NCBI GenBank assembly: GCA_965206395.1
Contig: CBDBJK010000034.1
Location: 235,960-299,959 of the forward strand
Reading direction: 5' to 3'
DNA: 64,000 nucleotides
Source: CBDBJK01 sp965206395
GTDB lineage: Bacteria; Chloroflexota; Dehalococcoidia; Lucifugimonadales; CATOSD01
The position numbers and the translations under genes were made by a program. The notes under the pieces were generated by a model. The model did not search any database, had not been told where the DNA came from, and saw only the letters and a list, made by a program, of their open reading frames with translations. Positions 1 to 9,097 of the stretch are shown one piece after another. The stretch's first letter is position 1; each line of letters begins with the position of its first letter.

Positions 1-2075
1 TTATCTTCCAATTAACTGCAGTGTTGTTCACGCTAAGTCGCGGCCCCTGGATCGGTCTTGCTATCGGACTTGTGATATGGCTCACTCTGACCATGATCGT
101 AACAGGGGGTCTCGGGCTTCTCAGGCCGTTCCTCGTCAAGGGACTCGTTGTGAGCGCGATATTTGGCGGCATGATTCTCTTTACCCTTTCCGTCTTACCT
201 TCACGAAACGATGGCACCACTGCTCAACCACTTGATGCCCTAATTGGGCGCGCCCTCAGCATCGGAGATCAGGTGACGACGGCTGGATTGGAAGGCCGCT
301 TCTCTACATGGAGAAGGTCGGCCGTCCTGATCGGCGAAAGACCCTGGATTGGATTGGACGAATGGCGGTCAGCGCCCGCGAGGTATCTCGTGGGGTATGG
401 CCCTGAACTCTTTCTTTACGCCCTTCCCTTGCAGTGGGAGCCTGAAGCGAAAGGACTGGTGTTCGCAACCGCGCACAACTACTTCATTCACATTGGTGTA
501 GAGCTTGGGCTGTTCGGAGTGGTGTCATACGCAGCGGTCTGGATAGCGCTCCTTATCGGTGGTGGCGCTTTGTTCCTGCGAAGACGTCGCTCGTTCAGTT
601 CAGAACATGGTTTCATATATGCCGGCTTGCTCGCAAGTCTCGTCGTCAGGTTCGTTGAGCAGCTAACAGGCGTTGCGAGGGTCTCGGACACTGCTCTGTT
701 CTGGGTTATCGCCGCGATGGTCGTGGCGTTGCCCATTCTGGCGCGAAATGGGTCTGTGCCGGAAATCGCCAGGAAGGGCCGCGTCAATTCAGGACTGTTT
801 GGTAGCCCTTTGTGGCGTCTGGGTTTGGCAATGGTTTTTGTATTGGCGGGGAGCGCGTTCATCTGGCAGAAAAACGTCAACTACGTGCGCGCCGCGACGA
901 TGGGAGCCAACGGTATAGCGGCATTTCAACAACGAGACCTGCTTTCAGGTCTGGAACTGATGGACAGGGCAATAGATCTGGCCCCTGACGTGGGCTTCTA
1001 TTACTTGACGCGAGCCGAGATGATGGAGGCCTTTGTTACTCAGAATGCATCTGATGAAACCGAAAAAGTTTCCGAGCAATACGCGCTCCTGCGTCGAGCC
1101 CTGGACGCCAATCCACTATCACATGAGGTCAGGCTGGCATTGGCGGCTTACGCTTTGAAGCTGGCAGAGACGGGCAGAAACGAAAAACTGGGTGCTGAGG
1201 CCCTCAGGCTGTTCAGCGAGCTTGCGTTGATGCTTCCAGGACATGAAGAAGTGCATAACGATTGGGCAATCGCGTATCTGAAACTGGGTCAGCCCGAAAA
1301 GGCTCTGGGAGTCCTGGATGCCTACGCATCTTTTGTCGAAGGGCGCGCCACGCCATCGCTGGACACCCTTTATCTTCGAAGTGTTGCCTATGAAGACATG
1401 GACCAGATAGGCGTCGCGTTGGTCGCCTTGCGAGAGTTCTTGACCGAGAGGCCCTGGGGGAAATACTCGGATGATGGCAATCGCCGCCTGTTAGAGCTAT
1501 CTTCTGCCAGCTACATGGCGCGAGTGGAGATGATGGAAGCCTTTGTCGCACAGAATTTGTCTGACAAGAGCGAGATCGTATCAGAACAATACACCCTTCT
1601 GCGGCGAGCTTTTGATGCCAATCCCCTTTCCCACGAGGTCAGGCTGGCATTGGCGGCTTACGCCTTGAAGCTGGCAGAGATGGAGGGAAACGAAAACCTG
1701 GGCCCTGTGGCCGTTGGGATGTATAGCGAGCTTGCGGTGATGCTTCCGGGACACGAAAAGGAGCATAACGATTGGGCAATCGCATATCTGAAATTGGGTC
1801 AACCGGAACAGGCGCTAGCGGTTTTGGACGCCTACGCATCCTTCGTCGAAGGGCACGCCGAGCCATTGCTGGATACCCTTTACCTACGGAGTGTGGCATA
1901 TGAAGACATGGGCAACATAGAGGAAACACTGGTCGCTTTGCGAAAATTCTTGACCGAGAGACCCTGGGGGGAATACTCGGAGGACGGCAATCGTCGTTTG
2001 GTAGAGCTATCTTCTGCCAGCGAACAAGAAGGCGAGGCAGGCGATAGTACTTCCCGACAACCAGAAGAACCCTGA
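1..2075 (+). CDS. O-antigen ligase-like membrane protein with C-terminal TPR region (5' end outside window)
   Basis: The reading frame is open to the left edge, and the codons before the first GTG (position 21) encode a hydrophobic helix leading into SRGPWIGLAIG, so the gene starts outside the window. About five membrane segments precede a soluble tail. The SRGxWxG motif and topology match the Wzy_C/WaaL O-antigen ligase family, inner-membrane enzymes that join or polymerise glycans using lipid-linked sugar donors. After the last membrane segment the protein has TPR-like helices in two consecutive units of exactly 170 residues (unit offset 510 nt, starting near 1012 and 1522) that are strongly similar at protein and DNA level. 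The tail is acidic and low-complexity. Ligase family assignment is fairly secure; the glycan substrate is not known. Confidence 0.75.
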   Translation, partial: IFQLTAVLFTLSRGPWIGLAIGLVIWLTLTMIVTGGLGLLRPFLVKGLVVSAIFGGMILFTLSVLPSRNDGTTAQPLDALIGRALSIGDQVTTAGLEGRFSTWRRSAVLIGERPWIGLDEWRSAPARYLVGYGPELFLYALPLQWEPEAKGLVFATAHNYFIHIGVELGLFGVVSYAAVWIALLIGGGALFLRRRRSFSSEHGFIYAGLLASLVVRFVEQLTGVARVSDTALFWVIAAMVVALPILARNGSVPEIARKGRVNSGLFGSPLWRLGLAMVFVLAGSAFIWQKNVNYVRAATMGANGIAAFQQRDLLSGLELMDRAIDLAPDVGFYYLTRAEMMEAFVTQNASDETEKVSEQYALLRRALDANPLSHEVRLALAAYALKLAETGRNEKLGAEALRLFSELALMLPGHEEVHNDWAIAYLKLGQPEKALGVLDAYASFVEGRATPSLDTLYLRSVAYEDMDQIGVALVALREFLTERPWGKYSDDGNRRLLELSSASYMARVEMMEAFVAQNLSDKSEIVSEQYTLLRRAFDANPLSHEVRLALAAYALKLAEMEGNENLGPVAVGMYSELAVMLPGHEKEHNDWAIAYLKLGQPEQALAVLDAYASFVEGHAEPLLDTLYLRSVAYEDMGNIEETLVALRKFLTERPWGEYSEDGNRRLVELSSASEQEGEAGDSTSRQPEEP
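1012..2031 (+). repeat. Intragenic tandem duplication, 2 x 510 bp
   Basis: The segments starting near 1012 and 1522 align without gaps at an offset of 510 nt. Both contain the same landmarks: EMMEAFV, NPLSHEVRLALAAYALKLAE, HNDWAIAYLKLGQPE, LDAYASFVEG, LTERPWG and ELSSAS. The length is a multiple of three, so the frame is kept. The duplication adds one 170-residue TPR-like module to the ligase-like protein. Confidence 0.85.
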
Positions 2076-2115
2076 ACGGGGAACGTATTCGCCTCTTTTG
2101 GTCATTGAAACCACT

Positions 2116-2138
2116 GCCCCGATAGTCGGGGCTTTTTT
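2116..2138 (+). terminator. Rho-independent terminator
   Basis: A stem of GCCCCGA and TCGGGGC with a 3-nt loop is followed directly by six T. It lies about 40 bp after the ligase-like gene and before the glcD start. Confidence 0.85.
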
Positions 2139-2226
2139 GTGTCAGTTCGGCCTCGCGTGTCTTTGCGGTCAGCTTGCGCCGATATTCGCAATCGTCTATC
2201 ATATTCCCACTCTGTAGAGGCAACGA

Positions 2227-3672
2227 ATGGCAAGCAACAGAACACTTATCAACAAGCTCAAGACTATTGCCGGGGATACTTACGTCCTGCACGAGCCGGA
2301 AGACCTCATCGTCTTCGAATACGATGGATCAGTGGACAAAGCTCTCCCATTGGCAGTTGTCCTTCCGGGCTCGACTGAAGAAGTCTCCCAGATAATTAAG
2401 GTCGCTTGCAACTATCAGCTTCCCGTAATTGCGAGGGGCGCGGGAACAGGACTGAGCGGAGGCGCGATAGCCGAAAAGGGCGGGATCGTGGTCACATTGA
2501 CACGCCTTACGCGCATCCTTGAGGTTGACGTGGAAAACATGCTGGCCGTTGTAGAGCCGGGACTCGTAAACATCGAGTTGACCAACGCTGTCTCAAAGTA
2601 TGGCCTTTACTACGCGCCCGACCCTTCTAGCCAGCGAGTCTGCACTATCGGAGGCAACGTCGCGGAGAACTCCGGCGGGCCTCATTGTCTGGCATATGGC
2701 GTCACCACGAATCACGTACTAGGATTAGAGGTCGTGCTTTCCGACGGCTCCGTTCAGTGGATAGGCGGCAAAACGAGAGAGACCTCGGGATACGACCTTC
2801 GCGGCATACTTGTCGGCTCGGAAGGCACGCTAGCGATTGTGACAAAGGTCGTCGTCCGCCTGCTCAGGCAACCGGAGGCGGTCAAAACGCTGCTGGCTGT
2901 GTTCAGAGAACTAGGCGATGCGAGCGCAGCCGTGTCCGGCATCATCGGGGCGGGCATTGTTCCAGCGGCCATCGAAATGATGGACGACATGTGCATTCAG
3001 GCAGCCGAGGCGTCCGTTCACGCGGGCTATCCTGAAGACGCTGGGGCCGTGCTTCTGGTAGAAGTCGATGGCCTTAGCGAGGCGGTGGAGGAGGAAGCGG
3101 TGGAGATTGAGAAGGTTTGCCAGAGATACAGTCCGATAGAGATTCGCACTGCCACTGACGCCGCAGAGCGCGAGCGGCTATGGTCGGGACGCAAGGGCGT
3201 TCTTGGCGCTTTGGGGCGTCTGGCTCCTAATTATCTTCTGGTTGATGGCACTGTGCCAAGAACCAGGCTCGTAGAGGTGCTGGCGAGGATACAGGAAATG
3301 TCAAAGGAGTCGGGTTACCCCATCGCGAACCTGCTCCACGCTGGTGACGGCAACCTGCACCCGTGCGTCCTGTTCGACGAACGCAGGCCGGGCGACACGC
3401 AAAAGGCCCTCGAAATTGGAGGCGATATCCTAAAGTTGTGCGTCGAGGTTGGCGGAGTCCTCTCCGGTGAGCACGGTATTGGCCTTGAGAAGCAAGAGTA
3501 TATGCCACTCATGTTTACCGATGACGATCTGGAAGCGATGGCGAAGCTGAAACCTGCTTTTGACACAAACGATATGTTCAATCCCGCAAAAATCTTCCCC
3601 ACCGGAGCTTCGTGCAAAGAACTACCGCGCTCTGCCGCGATTGCGAAAGCCGGCCCCGACGCCTGGATATAG
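2227..3672 (+). CDS. glcD: Glycolate oxidase subunit GlcD (FAD-linked oxidase)
   Basis: 481 residues, normal for GlcD. The FAD-binding PCMH domain is seen in RGAGTGLSGGA near residue 72 and the GNVAENSGG segment near residue 142. The C-terminal FAD-oxidase domain carries HAGDGNLHP and a late GEHGIG motif. GlcD is the catalytic subunit oxidising 2-hydroxyacids such as glycolate or D-lactate, passing electrons to GlcE and the iron-sulfur subunit GlcF. The three genes follow one another closely (glcD-glcE gap 17 nt, glcE-glcF overlap 4 nt), so they form one operon. The ATG is preceded by AGAGG at a normal spacing. Glycolate versus lactate cannot be told from sequence alone. Confidence 0.92.
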   Translation: MASNRTLINKLKTIAGDTYVLHEPEDLIVFEYDGSVDKALPLAVVLPGSTEEVSQIIKVACNYQLPVIARGAGTGLSGGAIAEKGGIVVTLTRLTRILEVDVENMLAVVEPGLVNIELTNAVSKYGLYYAPDPSSQRVCTIGGNVAENSGGPHCLAYGVTTNHVLGLEVVLSDGSVQWIGGKTRETSGYDLRGILVGSEGTLAIVTKVVVRLLRQPEAVKTLLAVFRELGDASAAVSGIIGAGIVPAAIEMMDDMCIQAAEASVHAGYPEDAGAVLLVEVDGLSEAVEEEAVEIEKVCQRYSPIEIRTATDAAERERLWSGRKGVLGALGRLAPNYLLVDGTVPRTRLVEVLARIQEMSKESGYPIANLLHAGDGNLHPCVLFDERRPGDTQKALEIGGDILKLCVEVGGVLSGEHGIGLEKQEYMPLMFTDDDLEAMAKLKPAFDTNDMFNPAKIFPTGASCKELPRSAAIAKAGPDAWI

Positions 3673-3689
3673 GCTCGTTTAAGATTCAG

Positions 3690-5024
3690 ATGACTAACGA
3701 CTCCAACACACAGGCGATAGAGCGGGTTCTGGGGCCGGATGGCTTCAGCCTCGACATTGAAAGTCACTCTATAGACGGCCTACATCCAAAGATAATTGCC
3801 TTCCCTCGCAACATCCAGCAGTTGAGCGAAGTGATGGCGGCTGCCTCGGACACGAATTTGGCCGTTACGCCCTGGGGGGGAGGCACGCGAATGGCGCTCG
3901 GCAACGGCGTCAGCAACCTTGACATGGTGGTCGACCTGTCTCGCATGAGCAAAGTGATCGCACACAACCCTGCCGACTTGACAGCCACAGTTGAGGCAGG
4001 AGTGCGAGTCGAAAGCCTGCGGCAAACACTGGCCGAACATGGTCAGTTTCTCGCGCTCGACCCTCCCCTGCCTGACCGCGCCACTATCGGCGGCACACTG
4101 GCTGCCGGAGTTAGCGGTCCGCTAAAGGCGCAGTACGGCAATCCTAGAGACCTGGTTATCGGCATGAAGGTTGTTCAGGCTGATGGAGCCATCGTGAAAA
4201 GTGGCGGCGAGGTCGTCAAGAACGTAAGCGGTTACGACATGGCGAGACTTCACATTGGCGGCCTGGGCACGCTAGGCATTATCGCAGAAATCTCATTCAA
4301 GCTAACTCCGCTGCCTCGAAAGGAGGCGACGCTGCTTGCAGCCTTCGATACTGGACAGCAATGCATTGATGCTGGATTGAGCATTTTTCGCAGCTACGTC
4401 ATGCCGTTAGCTCTCATCGCGTTCGACGGCAATACCGACCAACGCGCGCAGGTGATCGACATCGAGGGTAATCATTTCCTCGCAATAAGGCTCGGCGGTA
4501 GACCGCGAACCCTGGAACGTCAGCTAAACGATTGCGCCTCAATCTGCCGCGAATACAACGCAAAGGCAATCGAAAATCTGGATGAGACCCAGGCAAGTGC
4601 TATCTGGCGAAAGCTAGCCGACTTTGGCTGGGACAAGGCGACCACGCCGCTCATGTCAGGCCGAGCCAGCGTCCTACCCTCAAAAACTTCATCGATTGCG
4701 AAATCGCTGGAGCAGTCAGGAAATGACAGTTCTTTCAGAACGGCAATGGTGATTCATCCCGGATATGGCACAGTGTTCATAAACTGGTTCGCGAAGGCGG
4801 AATGTGAATTGGACGACAAGGCGGCGAACGTTCTCGAACAGGCTCGCGATGCCGTTCACAGAGCGGAAGGTCGTATGATAATCGAGCGGTGTCCGGCTAA
4901 TGTCAAAGCTTGGTTCGACGTGTGGGATGACGTTGGAGAGCCGCTGATGACGATGCGCAGGATGAAAGAGCAGTATGATCCCAAAGGCATACTCAATCGG
5001 GGACGATTCGTAGGAGGCATATGA
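3690..5024 (+). CDS. glcE: Glycolate oxidase FAD-binding subunit GlcE
   Basis: 444 residues. The N-terminal PCMH FAD-binding domain contains TPWGGGTRMALG near residue 64 and an IGGTLAAGVSGP segment typical of GlcE, followed by VSGYDMARLHIGGLGTLGII. The C-terminus shows the conserved DPKGILNRGRF. The ATG at 3690 was chosen because homology begins there; longer in-frame sequence upstream overlaps glcD and has no family similarity. No good ribosome binding site is seen, so translation may be coupled to glcD. GlcE is the second flavin subunit of the GlcDEF complex at the cytoplasmic membrane. Confidence 0.9.
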   Translation: MTNDSNTQAIERVLGPDGFSLDIESHSIDGLHPKIIAFPRNIQQLSEVMAAASDTNLAVTPWGGGTRMALGNGVSNLDMVVDLSRMSKVIAHNPADLTATVEAGVRVESLRQTLAEHGQFLALDPPLPDRATIGGTLAAGVSGPLKAQYGNPRDLVIGMKVVQADGAIVKSGGEVVKNVSGYDMARLHIGGLGTLGIIAEISFKLTPLPRKEATLLAAFDTGQQCIDAGLSIFRSYVMPLALIAFDGNTDQRAQVIDIEGNHFLAIRLGGRPRTLERQLNDCASICREYNAKAIENLDETQASAIWRKLADFGWDKATTPLMSGRASVLPSKTSSIAKSLEQSGNDSSFRTAMVIHPGYGTVFINWFAKAECELDDKAANVLEQARDAVHRAEGRMIIERCPANVKAWFDVWDDVGEPLMTMRRMKEQYDPKGILNRGRFVGGI

Positions 5025-6352
5025 TGACTGGTTCCGCTTCGAGCGATCGCTCGTTTCTGTTTGCGGGGCCTGACGCGCCTGACGAGTCCGATCTGTACAA
5101 GTGCGTCCACTGCGGTTTCTGCTTGCAGGTCTGCCCGACGTATGTTGAAACAGGCCTTGAAACCGAGTCGCCGCGAGGCAGAATCGCGCTGATGAAGGCG
5201 GTCAACGAGGGACGTATCGGCATTACGCCCGGCGTCGTTCAGCACTGGGACTTATGCATTCAGTGCCGCGCTTGCGAGGTGGCTTGCCCTTCGGGAGTGC
5301 CCTATGGCCGACTGATTGAAGCCACGATGAATCAGGTCGAAAGCCACAGAAAGCAAGGACTTCTGCCAAGGCTGGCATCCAATCTTTCGCTAAACAAGCT
5401 CCTGCCTCATCAGGAAAGGCTGGCATTCTTCGTAAGCGCCCTGCGTTTCTATCAACGCTCCGGCGTTCAACAGGCCATGAGAAAGACAGGGCTGCTCAAA
5501 CTGGTTTCGGGCAAGCTGGCGGAGCTTGAAGATTCGCTGCCACGAATACCTTCGACCTACTTCAACGCCAGAGGACAGCTAATCCCCGCGCGAGGCGAAA
5601 AGAAGGCGCGGGTGGCATTGCTTTCTGGATGCGTCATGCCCCTGGTGAACGGCCCTCAGATGAGCGCCATCGCTCGCGTGCTGGCCCGCAACGGCTGTGA
5701 AGTTGCTGTACCTGGTGGGCAAGGCTGCTGCGGCGCGCTCAACACTCATGTCGGCGACCTGGATACGGCGAGAGACATGGCCCGACGCAACATCGACGTG
5801 TTCCTTGACGCTGATGTTGACGCAATCGTGGTTGCGTCGGCTGGCTGTGGCACGCGCATGAAGGAGTATGACCACCTTCTGAGAGACGACGCGGAGTACT
5901 CCGAGAAAGCGCGGTTGTTCAGTGAAAAGGTAAAGGACATACACGAATATCTCGTCGGGTTGCCATTTGAACCTCCCAAAGCCAGCCTCAGTTATCGCGT
6001 CACCTATCAGGACTCGTGCCACCTGTCGAACACTCAGCGCGTCACACAGCAGCCGAGGGAGATTCTGCGCTCGATACCGGGCATCGAGTTCGTGGAGCTA
6101 TCCAACGCATCGATGTGTTGTGGCGCGGGTGGGACATACACTATCACGGAGCGCGAGTTTTCTCTCAAGATATTGGACTCAAAGATGGAGGCCGTCAAGG
6201 ACACTGGCGCGAATGTCATTGCGACGGCAAACCCCGGATGCGTTCTTCAGTTGCAATACGGAGCGCAGAAGGAGGGCCTGGATATGAAAGCCGTCTACGT
6301 CACCGACCTGTTGGACGAGGCGTACAGACTAGAATCAAAAGAGGAGGGATAA
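5021..6352 (+). CDS. glcF: Glycolate oxidase iron-sulfur subunit GlcF
   Basis: 443 residues. Two 4Fe-4S ferredoxin motifs are visible: Cys28-x2-Cys31-x2-Cys34-x3-CysPro and Cys79-x2-Cys82-x2-Cys85-x3-CysPro. Two CCG domains follow (GCVMPLVNG with QGCCGAL, and DSCHLSN with SMCCGAGG). These are the hallmarks of GlcF/LutA-type subunits that carry electrons from the flavin subunits to the quinone pool. The start ATGATG overlaps the glcE stop and is preceded by GGAGG. A strong GGAGGG site for the next gene sits at the 3' end, so the operon probably continues. Confidence 0.92.
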   Translation: MMTGSASSDRSFLFAGPDAPDESDLYKCVHCGFCLQVCPTYVETGLETESPRGRIALMKAVNEGRIGITPGVVQHWDLCIQCRACEVACPSGVPYGRLIEATMNQVESHRKQGLLPRLASNLSLNKLLPHQERLAFFVSALRFYQRSGVQQAMRKTGLLKLVSGKLAELEDSLPRIPSTYFNARGQLIPARGEKKARVALLSGCVMPLVNGPQMSAIARVLARNGCEVAVPGGQGCCGALNTHVGDLDTARDMARRNIDVFLDADVDAIVVASAGCGTRMKEYDHLLRDDAEYSEKARLFSEKVKDIHEYLVGLPFEPPKASLSYRVTYQDSCHLSNTQRVTQQPREILRSIPGIEFVELSNASMCCGAGGTYTITEREFSLKILDSKMEAVKDTGANVIATANPGCVLQLQYGAQKEGLDMKAVYVTDLLDEAYRLESKEEG

Positions 6353-6355
6353 GCT

Positions 6356-7147
6356 ATGGATATGGGACTTAAGGACAAGGTTGCCCTGATTACGGGCGGA
6401 AGCGATGGCATCGGCAAGGCTGCTGCCATGAGCATGTCGGTGGAGGGCGCTAAGGTGGTCATATGCGCGCGCGGCCAGGATATGCTTGACAAGGCCGCCG
6501 ACGAGATCAGGAGCGCGACAGGCGGAGAAGTCCTGGCCATTTCCGCCGACATGACGAAGCCAGATCAGATAAAAAGCCTTTTTGATAAAGTTATCGAGAC
6601 TCATGGTCGAATCGACATCCTCGTAAACAATGCAGGTACGTCTGCCGCCGCATATTTCGAAGACGTGACCGACGAGACCTGGAGTTATGACATAGAGTTG
6701 AAGCTCTTCGGTGCGATTCGCTGCTCCCGATTGGCGTTGCCGCATATGAAAGCGCAGGGCGGCGGGCGCATCATCAATATCACTACTCCTGCCGGGAAAG
6801 CTCCCGCGTCTCGGTCAGTGCCAACGTCTGTCAGCCGCGCGGCGGGTATCGCCCTGACAAAAGAGATGTCCCAGGACTACGCCGTGGACAACATACTCGT
6901 TAACACGGTGTGCATCGGCCTCATCAAGAGCGGACAACATGAGCGACGCTGGGAGCAGCAGAACGCCCAGAATCCCAGCTTGACGCTGGATAACTGGTAT
7001 GAACAAATGGGCAAACGTGTGCCTCTGGGCCGCGTCGGCGATGCTGAGGAGGCGGGTGACCTGATTACTTTCCTGGCCTCCAATCGCGCAAGCTACATTA
7101 CCGGCGTCGCGATAAACATAGATGGCGGAACTTCGTCGGTAGTTTAG
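6356..7147 (+). CDS. SDR-family oxidoreductase-like protein, atypical active site
   Basis: 263 residues with a Rossmann fold: TGGSDGIG near residue 14, NNAG near residue 93, and a C-terminal SYITGVAINIDGG typical of FabG-like SDRs. The usual YxxxK catalytic pair is missing: where YSASKAA would be expected the protein has TSVSRAA, so Tyr becomes Thr and Lys becomes Arg. Activity may therefore differ from classical dehydrogenases. It begins 3 nt after glcF with a strong GGAGGG ribosome site, so it is probably co-transcribed with glcDEF. Confidence 0.85.
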   Translation: MDMGLKDKVALITGGSDGIGKAAAMSMSVEGAKVVICARGQDMLDKAADEIRSATGGEVLAISADMTKPDQIKSLFDKVIETHGRIDILVNNAGTSAAAYFEDVTDETWSYDIELKLFGAIRCSRLALPHMKAQGGGRIINITTPAGKAPASRSVPTSVSRAAGIALTKEMSQDYAVDNILVNTVCIGLIKSGQHERRWEQQNAQNPSLTLDNWYEQMGKRVPLGRVGDAEEAGDLITFLASNRASYITGVAINIDGGTSSVV

Positions 7148-7165
7148 AATCGAGGAGGGGAATTC

Positions 7166-7597
7166 ATGCTGGAGAAGCTATCGAGCGTTTGCATCGCCGT
7201 CAACAATCTTCAGGATGGCATAGACCAGTATCAGAAGTTGTTCAATCTGGAACTGATGATACCCGTCTCCGAATCAAAGGAGTTCGGGTACCGCAACGCA
7301 TGGCTAGGCAACGGAAAAGACGCCTTCATTGAGATTCTGGAACCGACAGACCCCGACAACGCGATAGGGCGGTTCCTCAAAAATAAGGGAGAGGGTATCT
7401 ACCTGATAGAGTTCGACTCCGGAGACGTGCCGGACGCCGCAAGTCGTATAAAGGCAAGCGGTGGTCGCGTCACGGGCATACCTCAGGGGCAAGAACCCGG
7501 GCCGGAAACCCGAAACTTCTGGGTGCATCCCGCGAGCACCAAAGGCGTATTCATCGGAATACACGCGCCGAGAGGATGCTCGAAGCAGGTGGCCTAA
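7166..7597 (+). CDS. VOC/glyoxalase-fold protein, methylmalonyl-CoA epimerase-like
   Basis: 143 residues, start supported by a GAGGAGGGG ribosome site. The fold is the paired beta-alpha-beta-beta-beta of the vicinal oxygen chelate superfamily, and the order of segments (AVNNLQDGIDQYQKLF, AFIEILEP, FLKNKGEGIYLIEFD) resembles methylmalonyl-CoA epimerase. The first metal-binding His of that family (HxGIAV) is replaced (SVCIAV), and the second (usually HHI) reads YLI. Metal binding and epimerase activity are therefore doubtful. It closes the glcDEF-SDR operon. Confidence 0.75.
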   Translation: MLEKLSSVCIAVNNLQDGIDQYQKLFNLELMIPVSESKEFGYRNAWLGNGKDAFIEILEPTDPDNAIGRFLKNKGEGIYLIEFDSGDVPDAASRIKASGGRVTGIPQGQEPGPETRNFWVHPASTKGVFIGIHAPRGCSKQVA

Positions 7598-7611
7598 GTA
7601 ATTATCTCAAA

Positions 7612-7686
7612 ACCGCAGAGATTGCCGACTTCGCAGAGATTTTTTGTACTAATTCCTGTCTCAGCGGTCTCTGCGCACTCTGCGGT
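7612..7686. terminator. Nested inverted repeat between convergent genes
   Basis: ACCGCAGAG at 7612-7620 pairs with CTCTGCGGT at 7678-7686, and CGCAGAG at 7632-7638 pairs with CTCTGCG at 7669-7675. A T6 run lies at 7640-7646. It fills the gap between the convergent VOC gene and aroC and could act as a bidirectional terminator or be a small extragenic repeat. Confidence 0.45.
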
Positions 7687-7691
7687 CAATT

Positions 7692-8777
7692 CTATGCCCT
7701 GCCCGTCTGACCTCGTTGGCGCAGGGCGTGGTCTACGAGAACCAGAGCCATCATGGCCTCGACAATCGGCACGGCGCGAGGCAGAACGCAGGGATCGTGG
7801 CGGCCCCGCGCTTCCATAACTGCGGGGTTTCCATCGACATCCACGGTCTCCTGCGGTCTCATGATTGTCGCGGTGGGCTTGAACGCGCCGCGAATCACGA
7901 TGTTTTCGCCGTTGCTTATGCCGCCCTGTATGCCGCCCGACCGGTTGGTGCGAGTCCGAATGCGGCCTTCCTCGTTGTAGAATGGATCGTTGTGCTCAGA
8001 GCCGGTCATCGTGATGCCGCCGAAGCCCGAACCAACCTCGAATCCCTTGCAGGCCGGCATCGAGAGCAGGGCTTTTGCGAGATCGGCCTCTAACTTGTCG
8101 AAAACAGGCTCGCCCAGGCCGACCGGAATGTTGCGTGCCACGGCTTCGACAATACCACCGAGCGAGTCGCCGTCCTTTCGCGCCTGCTTGATGCGTTCAA
8201 TCATCTGCACCGCAACGTCCTGGTCTGGGCAGCGCACGATATTAGATTCCACGTCTGAGGCTGAAACCGTATCCGGGTCAACCTCGGCGTTGAGCTTCCA
8301 AACCTGCTTGACGTAGCCCACAATCTCGACGCCGAATTCCTGCGCCAGGATTTTCTTGGCGATTGCGCCAGCGGCGACACGCCCGATGGTCTCGCGCGCG
8401 CTTGCCCTTCCCCCGCCCTTCCAGTTGCGGATTCCGTACTTTGAATCATAGGTGTAGTCCGCATGAGACGGACGGTACTTGGTGCGCATGTGCTCGTAGT
8501 CCCTGCCGCGAGCGTCCTCGTTCCAGACACCGATTGATATCGGAGTGCCAAGCGTCAGCCCGTCGAACACGCCAGAGAGGATTTCAGCCCTATCGCCCTC
8601 TTTTCTCTGGGTCGATATCTCGCTCTGCCCCGGCCTGCGCCGGTCAAGCTCCTTCTGGATATCCTCCACGCTGAGTTCAAGTTTGGGCGGGCATCCGTCA
8701 ACAACGACTCCGATGGCATCGCCGTGAGACTCGCCCCATGTGGTTGCTCTGAACAGGTGACCAAAAGTGTTGCCCAT
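7692..8777 (-). CDS. aroC: Chorismate synthase
   Basis: 361 residues. The start MGNTFGHLFRATTWGESHG is the family N-terminus; AAAGGGGA lies upstream at about 9 nt. Signatures include GESHGDAIG, RRRPGQSEISTQRKEGD, the RPSHADYTYDSKYG loop and GGGRASARETIGRVAAGAIA. It converts EPSP to chorismate with reduced FMN, the last step of the shikimate pathway in the cytoplasm. It stands alone here, with no other aro genes around. Confidence 0.96.
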   Translation of the reverse strand: MGNTFGHLFRATTWGESHGDAIGVVVDGCPPKLELSVEDIQKELDRRRPGQSEISTQRKEGDRAEILSGVFDGLTLGTPISIGVWNEDARGRDYEHMRTKYRPSHADYTYDSKYGIRNWKGGGRASARETIGRVAAGAIAKKILAQEFGVEIVGYVKQVWKLNAEVDPDTVSASDVESNIVRCPDQDVAVQMIERIKQARKDGDSLGGIVEAVARNIPVGLGEPVFDKLEADLAKALLSMPACKGFEVGSGFGGITMTGSEHNDPFYNEEGRIRTRTNRSGGIQGGISNGENIVIRGAFKPTATIMRPQETVDVDGNPAVMEARGRHDPCVLPRAVPIVEAMMALVLVDHALRQRGQTGRA

Positions 8778-8944
8778 CGGACGATTTTCCCCTTTCGCGG
8801 TGGATATGAAAGTCAAGTCTAAGCCTGAAAGGTGTTGCAAAAAGTGCTACCAACAGGTTATTTGATATGGTAACATTAAGTTTAAGGCAATGCTTGCGAA
8901 TCACTGCAAAGCCGCCTTTTGACGGCAACAAAATATGAAATAAC

Positions 8945-9015
8945 GGGCCCGGGTTGAACACCTGTAAGCGCCTTCCATGCTAGTCATGGATGAGTGCCGC
9001 AAGCAGCCCGGGCCC
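8945..9015. other. Long GC-rich hairpin, possible structured RNA
   Basis: GGGCCCGGGTTG (8945-8956) pairs with CAGCCCGGGCCC (9004-9015) over 12 positions, with one G-U. Inside, TCCATG (8974-8979) pairs with CATGGA (8985-8990) around CTAGT. The 71-nt unit lies in the 355-bp divergent gap between aroC and the MFS gene. There is no T-run, so a terminator is unlikely. It does not match a riboswitch class I know. The rest of the gap (8778-8944 and 9016-9097) shows nothing definite. Confidence 0.4.
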
Positions 9016-9097
9016 ATTTAATTCTCTTCGGCTAACAACGGTTGGCTAAAGTAGCCGCAGACCCGCATCCCCGTCTGAATCTGCAGTGAGGTCACGC

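Noticed and set aside
1639..2292. 217-codon minus-strand ORF
   Set aside because: It is antisense to the ligase-like gene and the terminator and is rich in Arg/Pro/Ser, typical of a shadow frame.
8945..9015. Hairpin considered as a tRNA gene
   Set aside because: It has a 7-bp acceptor-like end on the minus strand and a 71-nt length, but no T arm, anticodon arm or D arm can be folded.
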